Shown here in pieces: positions 46,988 to 60,317 of a stretch of DNA of 64,000 bases. Position 1 is the first letter of the stretch. The number at the start of each line of letters is the position of its first letter. The stretch is from NCBI RefSeq assembly GCF_026151205.1, contig NC_087072.1, forward strand, positions 6,806,084-6,870,083, in the 5' to 3' direction. The position numbers and the translations under genes are program-made. This stretch comes from Bolinopsis microptera. Its lineage: Eukaryota > Ctenophora > Tentaculata > Lobata > Bolinopsidae. The notes beneath the pieces were generated by a model, which had not been told where the DNA came from, ran no database searches, and saw only the letters and a list, made by a program, of their open reading frames with translations.

Positions 46988-47629
46988 ACTCTGATCATGA
47001 GGTCAGCTCCTTCTACAAATCAATTAAAAACTTTATTCTCTCTTCCAACCTACCCGCTTGAGACAAATCAACAGCCCGCTCGCTCAAAAGTTATCGAGTG
47101 ATTTCCCCATATTTTTTACCACTACTGCTTGAGCCCGATATCAGGCTGATTCTGCTGAGCAGCAGTAGATCTGCATTCCTCTCTTCTTCATCATCGAAAT
47201 TGTGCTATTGATACAAGTTAGTGATTTGTAGTCTTCATTAATAGATCATTTCGGTTGCCTTTGTCTTCAAACTCACGTCCAAATATATTTCATAAAATAA
47301 TTGAGGCATTTACATCTACGTTATCAAAGTATTTCAAAGTCTTATGATTGTGTCCCTGAGGATTTTGAGCCTCAATGAATCGTGTATGATTAATAGAGAC
47401 CAGCAACTCCAACATCCTCCATCCAACTTAACCCATTAAAACAATTTATAAAAGTCATTTCCACCAATTATAAAGTTTTATCTACTCATTTTCTCACTGT
47501 TACATAACTATTACGCGTCTCCTCCTGGGTCTGCAGCACAGTAGACTAGTTGCCTCTACTGCTCCTACCTAGCCCTGGATACCCGGCACTTCCTTCCTCC
47601 ATCTCCTGAAGCCCCACGTGGTTACTTAC
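45011..47629. other. Probable intron, unit 2
   Basis: Counterpart of 24524-27022. Patches at 46247-46345 and 46740-46900 differ strongly from unit 1. No shared open frame. Confidence 0.4.
46920..46987. repeat. Poly-C tract of 68 bases
   Basis: Sixty-seven Cs and one A, inserted between 'gggatgtat' and 'actctgatcatgaggtc'. Unit 1 has no such run at the matching place (26385-26395). Probably an artefact of the read, but it sits next to a patch that differs between the units. Confidence 0.85.
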
Positions 47630-48084
47630 CTACTGTTACTCTCGTGGTGCAAGCATCAAGGGCTCAGTATCGTACAAGTACTGAAGAAGTATTGTTCCGG
47701 AGGGGGGGGGAGAGATCGATCTGTACGGAGCGTGGTGAAAGGGTAGAGTTGCTGCACACCGACTCCAGCGCTTCCCTTCCTTACTTTATCCAATTAGCTC
47801 CATGTCTCTCCACCTCATCCAGTCGTGATGTAGGTATATCCTGATACCACTGAGGGGGCGTTTGTTGGAGCCGGTGTGTTTGCCTTGTGACTGGTATTTG
47901 AGTTGACTTGTGCTGTTGAGGTTTTGGAGCGGTGGTAGTGTCGGATGTGGTGTCTGATTTCTCTCGTTTGTGGCGACGGAGGGAGAAGTTTGGGTTTGTC
48001 GTTGAGACTGGGTGATTGCTGGGATAAGGTTGGGAAGGTAGTTAGATAAGTGACCTTGTGTGATCGATAATATATTGGCGCTCT
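47630..48084 (-). CDS. Long Ser/Asn-rich exon of the minus-strand gene, unit 2
   Basis: Counterpart of 27023-27472. Clean donor GTAAGTAACC at 47629. A 111-codon minus frame (47815-48150) covers part, with 'FPTLSQQSPSLNDKPKLLP' and 'TNAPSVVSG'. A run of eight Gs near 47703-47710 interrupts the downstream frame. Confidence 0.45.
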
Positions 48085-49499
48085 ATTATATATACTGATC
48101 AGTATTTTATAACTGTTACTTTTTTTAGGGTAAATCAGATTGATTTGCATTAATAAACACTCTGAGTTTACAGACAGACTCGTTCTGAGTTTGAAGTTTA
48201 GACACCGACCGAGAGACGGGTTTTTGTATTTCTCAATTTCTGAAGTGACATAAAAACAAAAGATATTTTATTTTTGAGTTGTACACAAGTTACAAACCAA
48301 ACAAAACCGAGCAGACTTATTTAGAGTCATGAACGGTAGTGTAATGGTCACATATTTCACACTAATCATTTTAGTACATAAACTTTAAACCAATCAAAGC
48401 CTGTTAATCCGGGCTTTATTTATATCAACTTATGCAATTATTATCAGACAGTTTAAATTGATCCACTTGTTCTTGGTTGGAATTCTTCTATTGAATGTGC
48501 TTAAAGTTGCCACGCTTACAGTACGATCGTCGTTTCTACCTGTCGACGGTACAACCAAGGGAATGTTTATTTAATATAGATTACAAGGATTTTAACTCAC
48601 ACTAAATGAAAAACGTTTCTTACCACAAATTACAAATCTTTTATTTAACTAAAATTTGTTACAACCGTAAAAGCGCGAGTTCAGTTGAAAACGTTACTCT
48701 CAAGTACGGTCAGCACAAAATAAGCAAATCAATGTACACGGTGCTTAGACCGTCACCTTATAACGAGTAAACCTAATATAGAGTAATTAATAATTAATTA
48801 TCCAGAGCTCTATAATCTCTAAAAGTATTATCGTTATCGAGTGGACGCATGTAAATTCGTTGTTATCGGGTGGTTACAGAAACAGCTAAAAAATTTGTGT
48901 AGAAGTGACTTCCCGAATAGCCGGATAGAACACATCTCAGGACGGCTGAAACTATTCCTCTCTCAGATTCTAAGTTTAGATATTGGATAGTATTAATTAT
49001 GTAAAATGTTCGTTGTGAGTACAACATATGAGTATTATGAAGTTAATAGCGGCATTATTCTCCCGGTTTTTTGGTGCATCTATCAAAATTCCAAGTGATG
49101 TCATATTTCTTGTCTATAATGGTATAATTTAATTTTTAGAACAACTGTGCAAAAGTTAAGAATGGTAAATTCTTTTCTATCTAGATTTTATTGGTATCAT
49201 CCTCTCGCGTACTAAGGACAACTTCAAAAAAATGTTTAGGAATGTAAAATGTTATTACTTATTATATATTATGTAGCGGTTATATTTGTATATTGATTTC
49301 AAATAATGATTATCATCAAATTTTAAGACGTAAGCGCTTAAACACCTTTTTTTGCGGTGAAGTTTGAAACGATCATTTAACTGCTGACCATGCTCATTAA
49401 CTGCCCACCAAATTTTAACTGCATAAGTCACTATTTGTCTGAAATGCATTTAGGTTATTGTTCTGTGGACCTAGTCATCACTGAACAAAATCCCATGGC

Positions 49500-50450
49500 T
49501 TACTGGAAGGGGAGATGCTATCCATTTTGTTAAACCGAATCTCAGGGAATAAAGCCTCCCCCATTATCAGTCAACTTACCGGACTTTGGTAGTGAGGGGA
49601 GGCGGGGGGTACGTGGAAAGTGACATTAACAACTCCGATATATCCTTTCCGTGAAGTCTTAGCACTCGCAGTGAGTAACTTACTGCCCTGGCTATTGCCG
49701 TTTGAACTTAGGAATCCTAGTCAACTTTGATCATTGCTTCTAGAGAGGTCCGTAGACTGACTCATAGTTGGTCTAAAACTTACTTTAGACAGATAATTTA
49801 TAAAATTTACGTTCAATTTCAGTAAGTAGTTGGCTATTGATGAGGAGGCGAGATGATCACTTCTTATATCTAGACTCTTTTTGAAATGTCATATATTACG
49901 AATTGTTACGTCATAAGCTTTGTGCATTTTGGACGAGCACATTTATTGTGCTTAAAAGTGAATGAGTAGCGCGAATTGAAGCCGTTTACTGTACACCATA
50001 TTAAAGCTATATCAATACATGACCCCTCAAATACCCCATACATACCCTAAATGATGAGCTCTGAGCCTCGAAGATTAGTTCATCCTCAGATGCCACATTG
50101 CGCGGCTCATGTGTATGATTGATGGCTTAGCCAACCAAATCCGTTAGAAAGATCACAAGTGAGTGCTCACTGACGCTGGTAACATAGCCGCGATAGATCT
50201 GCTCGCACCGCGAAGAGCATCCATATTCTATAAATCATACGCATTAGTTATATTACAGCACAATCCCCCCCCCTGATCCGTATTACTATGCTCATTCACA
50301 TGTGTGTATAGAGTAATGCTAAGGTAGATAAAACGCTCTGTTAAATTTCTAGTATTATACTGTGATATGCTCCTACTTGAGCATTTCAGATCATGATGCC
50401 GTGCCGGAGGTGACGGTCTATGAGTGCTCTAAGATGCATCACCCCCCTCT
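49500..50450. other. Segment that differs strongly between units, unit 2
   Basis: Counterpart of 28850-29510 but about 300 bp longer and barely alignable. The GTAAGT donor on the minus strand (about 49575) and a Pro-rich segment before it are kept. No intact counterpart of the 36-codon first exon is present. Confidence 0.55.
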
Positions 50451-51372
50451 TGAATGTATTTTATACTATAAATCTAAGCAATAACAAATCTGTTACCATT
50501 TATCTATCTGTATTTAGATATGAGTTCTACAAGTATTGAATTCATAGATGTCGGCCTTTTTTGTAATTTAATACAAGTAACAATTTTTGTAACTGATTTG
50601 AATATCTGCCTCAATGCAGAGGTTGAAACTCTGTATTGAGTTAATCTGCATGATTCTTGTGTATTTACTGTGGCTAAATGTAATATCTTATTATTATTCT
50701 AATTCTAATTCTAACTTGAACTATTCGAACTGTGAGCTTCTAATTATTTTTAGTAATATATTACAGTAGTGTAGCACACTAGGTGTTACCTGGCTGCTCG
50801 ACTATTAGTGGTAGGTAGGTTTTCTAATAAAAGACGTTAATTATGGAGTTTTGCGGAAATGATGTATCTTAAAATCTTATCTAAGAAATGGTAATCCACA
50901 GAATGAATCTCAAAAAACTATATCGTGATCGTGAATCTAAAACTTGTGAGGAAATGGTCATGTGACATGAAAGTTGGTATGGGTTGTGTGCAGACTTAAT
51001 GGTGACAAACTCTTTTCAAACAGGTGAACTAGAGCGGTTTTAAATGAGAAATGGGGTTGGTTGGTCACGTGATGCATGGAACTAGGTCTAAATGGTGGAC
51101 TAATTAATGGATGTGAAGACTTATTGGTTGTAAGTGCAAATGCGTCTACAAAAACATTAATGAAAGGTATGAAACTAATTGCTGGAAATGTTGATATTAT
51201 ACGATTTTAAGTGTGAAACTGTTATTCTATAATGACAAGTTTGAGTCAAATTTTAGAAACAAATATTATAAAGTGGCTTTCTCCTACATCCACAAGTAAA
51301 ACATGGCCAGCTTGCACATCTGTCGTAGTTATCTCAATAAAATAGTGGTTCGTATTTCATATCTCATTTTAC

Positions 51373-51516
51373 CAGGGACAAAAGGAAATCGCGGCAGTAC
51401 GGAATCGCGATTTTCCATTATTTGCGACAAATTTTATGTATTGTTTAATGTTTGTCTGGTTAAAAATCGCGGTATCGCGATTTTTGGCAAAAATAATCGC
51501 GAGATCTTTTGTCCTG
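51373..51516. mobile_element. MITE, unit 2 copy
   Basis: Counterpart of 30429-30578, ends CAGGGACAAAAGG and TCTTTTGTCCTG, with the same alternating AAATCGCG/CGCGATTT words. A 75-codon plus frame over it is incidental. Confidence 0.75.
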
Positions 51517-52369
51517 AATTACCTGGGTAAGGGAACTGAGGTACAGTTCAAAAATCACAGTATCTTCTTTTCCTTGTCTAGCTTCTCAGAGGATGTTTAT
51601 AACTTAGTCCGAACTTACCTTAATGGGCAATTAAGATAATAATTAGAAGATTACGTCTCATCATAGTTGTTCAATCTGCGGAAGAAGATATATATTATAT
51701 ATAATATATATATATTTATCATTACATACCTATTATATGTATACTGTATTAATGGATTAAATTTGTATTTATAGTAAGATTACTGAAATATTATCTAGGT
51801 TTTGTCATAAAACAATACAATCAGTAGATTTTTAAATTCATTAATTTTTTCAACATTATGAGTATAAAATGCTGTAACGTTGATTCATGTTAATGTGTTA
51901 TTTGTTAATCACTGCACTGGTACGATTAAGAGTTTTACAGGGGTGGTTGCTGGAATCGTGTTCCAAATTTTGACATGGGCTCCTCAAAATCTAACAATGA
52001 GGCATAACAGTTTTTTTTTGTTTCAAATCGTGTAGACTAATTATTACATTTTAAAATACCTGTTTGTTTTACCATTACATGTCAATTATATGTTTTACTT
52101 TCAAGTAGTTTTCACAAGTTCTTTGTCTGCCTCACGCACTTGTCGCACGTTTCCCACTCACTAAGGGTACATTTCACAGATCAGTCTATGCTAATAAAAT
52201 TGGAGCCGTTATTTCAAGCGCATACACCATTAATATTCTTCAATCTTGATTTCAACGCTTTCCATCTTTATATGAGATTTATAGTGTATATTTTTCCTAA
52301 AGTTATTTAAACACGTTATTAGTCAATATTAGTAACTATTGTAATTAGTATTTAGGATTAATAGTACTT

Positions 52370-52960
52370 GATAATATCCCCAAGCCCCTGGCAACACTCC
52401 ATACCAGCCTGCCCAGTATCTCCGCGGTGGTTGCCAGTGTGGCAGACCTACAACGAATACTTGTCTCTGTAACACCATCACTGGTTGCTGGGAATCGGGA
52501 CGGCACCGGAGCTAACGTCCTTCGTGGATCAGGACCGTTCACCACTCTTCTTGAGCCATCTCGGACAGGAGCAATCTGGGATTTTATACTGTTTAATATA
52601 GTTTACCGTGGAATGTTTAAACAAGTTTTTAACATTTTGATACAAAATTCTAGAAAAAACGAGGAAGTGGCAAGGTAGAAAAATGGAAAGTTCTATTTCT
52701 ATCATCTTACCACGCTTTGTAAGTGGTAGGTATGTTGAAGATAGTCTGGGATAATGACCACAAAACTCTCCTCTGGTTGCTGAGCATTCGACTGTTGATA
52801 ATCCTTCAGAAGAGCCGCTTACACTGCGCTTCTACTCTGTCGATCTTGGATCAACAATGCGTTGTGTGTTATTGGATCTCGCGTGTACTGATCACAAGCA
52901 GGGTTATTTTTCAAACTCTCGTCACTTCCCTACATTGCTTTACTTGCAGCATAGGGCTGT
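52370..52960 (-). other. Two conserved GC-balanced blocks, unit 2
   Basis: Counterpart of 31416-31962. Both strands carry 66-83 codon frames ('PDPRRTLAPVPSRFP' on minus, 'GNRDGTGANVLRG' on plus), so the coding strand is not settled. Confidence 0.3.
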
Positions 52961-53100
52961 AATTATCCTGTCTATAGAATCCTACAATTTTTGACACATT
53001 TCTTTGAGAATAGACAATTTTATGTGAAAAGACAATTTTATTTATTTATCGCTAATTTATTACACAATAATCCAATAAATATACATCCGAATGAATTATC

Positions 53101-53343
53101 ATCTAAATGGTTGCGCTAGTGTTATAATCCCTCTAGATGTTAGGACTAAATAATTAAACAGAGCGTGCTTATCATATAGCTCTTGTCGTCAAATATGCTG
53201 ATTCTTCTTTTTAATTTCTCATACCAAACCCTCACCATCTCCATTATCTATATGGCCTCTTGAGTATCCGAGTAATCAGATGTCATTAAACTTCAACAAC
53301 CATGTTCTAGAGACCGTTAAAAAGCTCTTCCTCATAGCCAAAT
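53101..53343 (-). CDS. Terminal exon of second minus-strand transcript, unit 2
   Basis: Counterpart of 32150-32375 with acceptor 'ttcttgacag' followed by 'FGYEEE'. The frame is broken by several indels and a short extra stretch, so this copy would not be translated as read. Confidence 0.4.
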
Positions 53344-53544
53344 CTGTCAAGAATACACAATTTATTTTAGTATGAACATTATAAGCATGACTAAAATATA
53401 TTTTTTATATATATAACTAGCCACGAACTTTAGATCAGATATCAAAAATGCAGATTCTTTCTGTGTTCGGTGTATTTAATCTGTCTTCTTAGATGTATAA
53501 CCGAGTATGTTCACTTCATTTGGCGGCCAAATACATTAGATAAT

Positions 53545-53693
53545 AACGGATAGTTGTTGGTGGGAACTGCTACAGGGGCAAGGAACCATGGAGAACATCA
53601 CAAGACCTTATGCTCTCTTATGTGCTGCGAGAGAAGACATCAAGCATCGTTTGTATACTATGGCAACGTTGCTTTCAGAATATTTGAGAATAT
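53545..53693 (-). CDS. Candidate exon upstream of the terminal exon, unit 2
   Basis: Counterpart of 32562-32734, with the T-rich acceptor and 'TMLDVFSR' in frame. The plus strand also holds an open frame with 'TRPYALLCAAREDIKHRL' here, which keeps the call weak. Confidence 0.25.
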
Positions 53694-54059
53694 CTGGTGA
53701 AGAAAACAAAAATATCACTTAGTCAATATCGCTAGAATCATACATAGCTCAATCGTTTCATCATCTTGTATAATTGCAACTCCTGGGCTGCACCTGCAGC
53801 TACTTCTCATGTACCATTGATTTGTAACTCACAAGTGAACACCTACACACCATTCTCATCATCATATGACTACCAGATTCATCACCAACTCTGACCTGTA
53901 CAAAAATGTGACACCACTCCCCTACTGATGTGTTAATCGCATTTCGATGGTGTATGCTTGCTTGGACAAATCCTTGAGGATTGGAAGACGTCCAGCCTAT
54001 TTTTCAATCTTATTTGCTATTAATCCTGAGACTGAGTAATTTAAAGGGGAGGCTTGTAA

Positions 54060-54375
54060 CCTTGTCTAAATTTATTTGATTAGATTATGACTAAAACGAA
54101 AGAAATTGTTATATTCTTACGTTCAAATTTCAGATTTTGGAGATTTGAGAGCCATTGTATTGGCTCTTGATAGAGGTTACATGGAAGTTTTTTTGAGAAA
54201 AAATTTAGTTTTATATTTTGAGGACCTTTTATTTTTTGGGACAAGTTACCATTAATGTTTTAGAATTGGCTGTTTTCTGATATTTTGAACTTGGAATTGG
54301 TTTTATATTAATAAATTTTTAAAGTTTCAAAGCATACTCTCTACCAAAACACACACTAGTCAAACAAAATTTTTA
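54060..54375. other. Inter-unit spacer 2-3
   Basis: This 316-bp AT-rich sequence is unrelated to spacer 1-2. Its last bases, 'caaacaaaatttttagtgaa', resemble the bases before unit 1 ('aaaaacaaatttttagtgaa', 13066-13085), so the true unit edge may lie about 15 bases further left. No gene. Confidence 0.6.
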
Positions 54376-56738
54376 GTGAAACATATTTTAATATTTTAAC
54401 CTTTATTTTTATAAATCATATATTATAATAATTTATAAGACTACTGTTTTCGAAAGTTTAAATTGTAATATATCCACATTTTATTTTAAATTCAATTTTA
54501 TGTATAAATCAATAACTGGCCGCCTATGCCGCGCTTTCTTCAAGAAAACACAATTCAAAGAAAAACAACAATATTATTTAGTATCAGTTAAAGCTGACAA
54601 AAACATATTTTTATTAATATTAATTGTGCAAACTTTTTAGACCATATATCGTAGGGGACTTGGAGTAGCAAGAGAGTGACCAGAAAGTATATGTATACTT
54701 TTACCAAACATACGTCGAAATGAATCCAGGGTGATACAGGATCTGAGGTGCAGTCCCCATATAGTTTACGCACCCATCCCTTGCCTCATGAATTCGTGGT
54801 TGGATTAGACAATTATGCAAAATTGGTCCGTTTATACTCCAAGTAACTTTGTTATAGAAAGTTGTATTATTTATGTCTGGAGTATGCTTCATTCAATAAA
54901 TAAACAATATCCAATCTATTCAATATAATATCATTATCAGACCTAACTTTCTCATAATATATTAATTATCAAATATCAATTATTAAATTCACTCTGATTA
55001 TAAAGTTATAAATTTGGATATCTAATATTATGTATTACATCTAATGTGTTAAAAAAGCCCCAATTGATCTGTGATATTTTCAGTGGTAGTACAATAATGA
55101 TAGCATTAGTTTAAATTATGTGCCGATGCCAATTAGTAATAAATTACTGGAACTTAAAATTGTTGGAGTCAAGTTTCTTTCAAGGTCAGCAGCCTGTGAT
55201 TGTATTTAATAGTGCTTTCGTTCTCAATTTTATCAGGTTAATGATGTGTCTAGACAATGGCTGAAGTTAAAATTTTTTTATGAACTGTGTTCCAAAGCTT
55301 GGCTGCATTAAACAAAAGGTATATTTAATTTATTTAGAGATTAAAACGTTTAGACTCGTTGCACGGTTTGAAATGTTGATCGCCTCTTGAATACTGGATT
55401 AACTTGTTTTTAGGTATACGAAATGACAAAGTAAATTTAAAAATATCCGTGCTTTTTAAAATAAAATTATAATTTATACCTAAATCTTGTAGCGCGATGC
55501 ACTACTGGCCCGCGCCGCGCATCTGCTCGCGGAAACCATACAGTGCAGATCTGATCGGCGGAGATTGACATCGTGAATCATAACCTTAATCAAAGGCCAG
55601 TAACCAGCTTGTAAAATTTATTATTAGATCATAGTATTTTATCGGTCAGTTCTAAATTTTTACTCAATGCCTATTTCATTAATTGTTTAATTAATTATAA
55701 ACATTGAACAAGCGTACTCCAGCCCCTTACACGAGCATACTCACTTCTGTGGCCGGCGCGAGAGCTGCGAGCAATGAAATGACATCGTCATACTCAATTA
55801 ATTCTTATGTGTTTTTTATTTGACATTCGCTGTAACCCCTTTTGGAGCGCGCCGGCGGGCACGCTCGCGTGCACGGAGGTTTTACAACGGTAGCAGTTAT
55901 CTATTTGCGGCTCGCGGCCCACACGCGTATTATTTTATACTTTTTGCTTTCTAATTATACATACGTGTAATGTGTAAGTCTATGTGTAGGTATGTTGCGC
56001 CATCGGACAGGAGCGCGCGTGCCGACGTGTAGGATGGTTTTTTTCGCTAATTTCGGGCAGTGTACAATTTTCTTCAAACAAATAGATATTGAGTATTTTC
56101 CCGACCTCGATGGCACTACCAAAATTGGTAAGCGTACTCATAGACTTACAAGGTAAAGGTGTCCAAATATTTAAAGCATATCCAACCATCAGACATTATG
56201 TTCAGCTAAAAAGCAGCGTATTTTTGCCCATACCATTTTGATCACGTGTGTATCAACTTCCGATATCCACCAAATTTTTTTGGACAGTTGTGAAAGCATT
56301 TTGGAATGTCGTCGCTCGATTTTTCAGAATGTTCCCTTCAGGAACTGAAGATGTATCCAAAATAATACGACAAAAATCAACAGACGCAACGATTTGGTCA
56401 AATTGTGTCATTATTAACGCGACTTTTACAGCTACTTTTGCTCCAAAACCAAAAGCCGCGCACCAGCAATTTGGCCACAAGGTGAAGCTCATAATCATTC
56501 CAAAAGGTTTGGACAAATTTGGTACTGTGATAATTCTCACTGTCTCTAGAAAACAATGGTACAAAATTTTTAGAATCCGAGCAAGTTTAATTTGTATCGT
56601 GCACAACCTACTAAGTGTTCAGGTTTTGTGTAAATGAATTCAATTGTGGACTAGTGTGACTAGATGTTACTCGTCTTATATTTCTTCGATGTAGCGCGCG
56701 CCGCTTTCTTCCGAAATGGCCGTAGTATTTTTTAACAC
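54376..56738. other. Unit 3 left arm
   Basis: Counterpart of 13081-15423, with CpG-rich patches at about 55490-55560 and 55735-55765 and around 55850. The 129- and 117-codon frames at 56248-56637 overlap on opposite strands and are broken in units 1 and 2, so they are not called. Confidence 0.5.
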
Positions 56739-58108
56739 TGTTAGATTGGGTATATGATTGAGGGTGAACAAGGTTTGCAATATCTCTCACACGCCTGTAT
56801 TATGGAATTTATAGAATAGTTTTCGTTTTTACTGAATGGGACTGGTAGTCGATCTAGACTGGTAGTCAGATAAGTTTTGAAGTCTTTATCAATAGGGTTG
56901 CAATGTCCCACGGCGCGTGAAGCTGTAGTTAGTATTTATGTCTTCGTAAAATTAGTGTTATTTTAGAGTTGTGAAGTTACCGGTGGGAAATGCACGATGG
57001 CTTAAAGATTGTTATAAGTTTCAATTTTATTTGTGCTTATAGTAAAAGAATACTTACAATTTTTCAAACAGCATTATTTTTGATTATTGTGTTGACAAAC
57101 TAGACGAGGTGTTACAAGAGTGCCCTGAGAATCCAGCTTCAGCCTTCAATCCCAAAGACCTGTAACAGCACGCTACAAAAAGGGAAGACTCGCTTCCTCG
57201 CCTTCCGCCTTTTCGAACTTCTGCATTCACTCCTGTTCCTATCATGGCCCGGGGTCTTGCGTGCTGTATCCGTTTCTCTCTCCTCATGTTACTCATTTTA
57301 TTATATAGTTTCCTCGCACTACTAGTAATTCCTGTTCCCGATAGATCCTTCCAGATTTAGGCTATGGTGTTCCTTTCCTGAGGCAATATGTCGGTGATAC
57401 CCACACCTCTTGATCTGCCTGTCCTCATCCTAAGCTCCACAGTCCATTTGATTTTTGCCTTCCCCCCTCTTCATCGAGATCGTTCGTCACTATGTTAGAT
57501 CCTCGAGATGGACCACATGCAAGATGGTTAGTTCTAGTTGACTTTCCCACTATATGAATATGGACAGATCGCCACTTTATTTTCTTATTCCTTGAGAGAG
57601 AAGAATCCGAAACAGCGACATTCGTGAATCATCCTATTTAATCGCTTCAACCATCGCCACTTTCGCTACTACCTTCATTATGGGGTAATGGACTTCAAGT
57701 GACTTTTATGAGATATGAAGAGATAAATTAATATTTTAGTCCTTTTTATACCCTATTTATTTTACAACCTTTATTAACTTGTTTTAATTGGGTTACTTCT
57801 TCCAAGATATAAAATTCACATTAAAATTCTGAAGTCCATATACAATAGAAATTACTTGTCCAAAAATGTATCTGTACTATGGAGTTTGGGCGCTGGGGAC
57901 TACTTCCCGAGAGAGTCTCAAACGGAAGACTTCATAACTATGGAACTTGAATTTCCATTACTCTAGTTAAAGGAGCCCATTTTACGTAGTTAATTTAATA
58001 CATCACAAAGTAACTGAAATATATTAAATAAATAATCTCAGGTAGTCATGGAAATTTGGGCTATTAAATAGGCCGTTCGTTAAGTAAGTTGTCGTGACTG
58101 AAACCCGA
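56739..58108 (+). repeat. Long direct repeat 3a
   Basis: Counterpart of 15424-16780, from TGTTAGATTGGG to 'gtcgtgactgaaacccga'. Confidence 0.85.
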
Positions 58109-58122
58109 AATAGCGCTTAACG

Positions 58123-58253
58123 ATGTAGCCCTAATGCGGCTCTCTCTGTACAAAATTTTGTTAGCAAAAATTTCAAAAAATGGAAGAGACACCAATTCCT
58201 TAGTTGCTTGTTTTTATGTGCAACCGTAGTGGCAATTTATTTATTTTCATTGA
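58123..58253 (+). CDS. Short membrane-like ORF after direct repeat 3a (candidate)
   Basis: Counterpart of 16798-16931 and 37275-37410. The frame is broken by indels in this copy; 'ctaatgcggctctctctg' and the later hydrophobic part are kept. Confidence 0.25.
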
Positions 58254-58770
58254 TATTAGTTGTCTGCCGCACATACGCCATAAATGATGAGTCACAACAG
58301 AGAAGTAGGTAGAATGAGATAGTTAAAAAGTGATGTAATTATAATGGAAGTAAAGAGAAGATGATGGTAAAGGAAGAGTGATTTATTATAGGAATTTTCG
58401 GCCGTCTATAATTTAGATTAAAGATAGGAATGATGCGAGAGAGTGGATGATGTTTACGAGATAATGAGATTATTGTTTTATGAGGATTTTGAAATGTGAG
58501 TCAAAGTATATTATGGGGAGGATATTTTCAAACTGCAGTATAAATTATTAGCAGGCTAAGGGATACGGGGTCAGAAGATGTGTGATGGTTTATTGGGAGG
58601 AGGTGCCATTATAACTGGTTGTTGACAAGGTGTTAGGTTTTAATTAGTTTAGTGAGAGGGCTTCTTATCTGTTATGTGAGTGTGTTGTGTTACCTCCCAA
58701 AGAGCTCTTGGTGGTTAGAAGACACTTCAGATTCAGTACGACCCTTCGAACTTGAAATAAGATTGGCAAC

Positions 58771-59025
58771 ATGATTAGCGTAATGGGTATGCGGGTCGTG
58801 AAGATGTGAAAAAAATGATATGATACAGAGGGGAGTTTGATAATGGTTGTTTGTGTTTAATAATAAAGGATTTAGCGTAAGAGGTATGCGGACGTTGAAG
58901 AAGAGTAAGTATATTTGAATTATGTTTAATGATTCAGAGGGAGATTTGATAAAGGGTTTGTTGTTTAAAAAACTAAAAGATGATTTAGTGCCAATAGGGT
59001 ATGCGGACGTGAAGTAGAAGGGAGA
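58771..59025 (+). repeat. Tandem repeat, about 102-bp unit, unit 3
   Basis: Same tandem repeat as at 17467-17712, 2.4 copies. Confidence 0.75.
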
Positions 59026-59201
59026 ATTTTAAATAAGTAGTTACGTAGTGAAGTGATCTTGATATAGATAGTGATGTTGTTTAAAGGGTTGCATGTGGAA
59101 TCAGTGCTGGGAAAATAAGGGATTGGGATGAGGGGTTGAGTCCTTATAATCCCAGTCCTTAAAAGGGGGAGCGGATCCGCTACGGATCCGGGGGACACGT
59201 T

Positions 59202-59660
59202 TAAACATTTCTTAAGTGCTGAGAGGAAACTGGAAGGTTCACCGTTCTAACGAATGTGTGATTAACTCTCTGCCTTGGTACCTCTAGTCGGGCGTGTTTC
59301 GGGGCTACCTGGTGTTCTGTACTGGAGCTTGTCTCCACCAGGACTGAGTTTACGTCCCCTGGCTATAGTGGAACACGGTGGTCGTGGTCGGACAGTCCAA
59401 CTAGCTAGTATATTATCTTTTTGAACCACAAAGGTGGAAAATTACCAGGAATGGGTAGTAGTAAATAAAACATTGGAAGATAAGATCTATGTGAACAGGG
59501 CAAGCAAGAGAAAAACGGTCAAAGTTCTGAGTTGGTCAGCTAATGGTCCTCTCATGGATAAGACGTGGTGGTGGTACCTGGCGTCGCCAATCCCACTTTT
59601 ACTGGTCATCACCATCGCTACCAGACTGGGTCCATTGCGGTAGGTTCACATTATGCGTAA
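59202..59660 (+). CDS. Candidate coding block in the element core, unit 3
   Basis: Counterpart of 17905-18342. Here 69 codons are open at 59434-59643, with 'NKTLEDKIYVNRASKRKTVK'. This piece overlaps the frames seen in units 1 and 2 and extends them downstream. Confidence 0.4.
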
Positions 59661-60112
59661 TCATCCTTTTTATGTAAAAGGTTGCGTGATCTGCTTCAAT
59701 GTACAGGCGGGCTATTAAGCTAAAAAGCGAATGGTCTTTATGATCGTCAGTTAGTAGCGAATGTAGCTGTTTGTGATAGAGGGGATTAAATCAGTTGACT
59801 CGGGACAGCAATGGTCAGTCTTTAAACTGCGGAAATGGGGTCAGCTCAGACTGCGTCCTGGTTTCACATAATGATTAAGTAAGAATAAATAAGTAAGTAA
59901 GGGTGCATAAAATGAAAAGTTATGATTGAGTTGAAGAAGTTGAAATGTGATCAGGTGTCGTAGACTGATGAGTGACAAATTTTGTTTTGAAGTTGGAGTA
60001 ATTTACGTTGTGAATTATGGATGGTGGCTGCACATTAATTACTGCATTAGGCATTTATAAGATTATGAAGAAAAAATATGTAGTATACTTAGATTATTTT
60101 TTTACTCCGCAG

Positions 60113-60317
60113 AATACGAAAAAGTTACGAAAACTTAGTGAGAAGAATTACAAGGTCAGATGTTGTAGCGATATTAATAAATAGAACATTGCCCTTTGTA
60201 GCAGCAAATCCTTTTGCACTGTGTAGAATTGTTTATGCTGTGTGAAGTAGTACCGTCGGCTGATCGATGTATAGCGCCTTAGTAGTATTCATATTTAAAA
60301 AAAGTCAAGTAGTTTAG
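60113..60317 (+). CDS. Candidate 3' exon of the element core, unit 3
   Basis: Counterpart of 18798-19006 with acceptor CTCCGCAG. The frame is interrupted, but 'gtagcagcaaatccttttgc' and the final 'gtcaagtagtttag' are kept. Confidence 0.35.

Larger units (their letters stand above)
33525..54059 (+). repeat. Array unit 2 (about 20.5 kb)
   Basis: Second complete unit, colinear with unit 1 throughout. Offsets grow slowly from about 20.45 to 20.97 kb because of small insertions and divergent patches. It ends at 'gggaggcttgtaac' (54059). The copy carries a long poly-C insertion (46920-46987) absent from unit 1 and a longer variable segment (49500-50450). Confidence 0.9.

Noticed and set aside
13081-54059. 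Polinton/Maverick-type giant DNA transposon
   Set aside because: The unit is of suitable length, but its two ends are not inverted repeats of each other and no polymerase, integrase or capsid-like frame could be seen.
56248-56637. 129- and 117-codon overlapping frames in the unit 3 left arm
   Set aside because: They are on opposite strands over the same bases and are broken at the same place in units 1 and 2.
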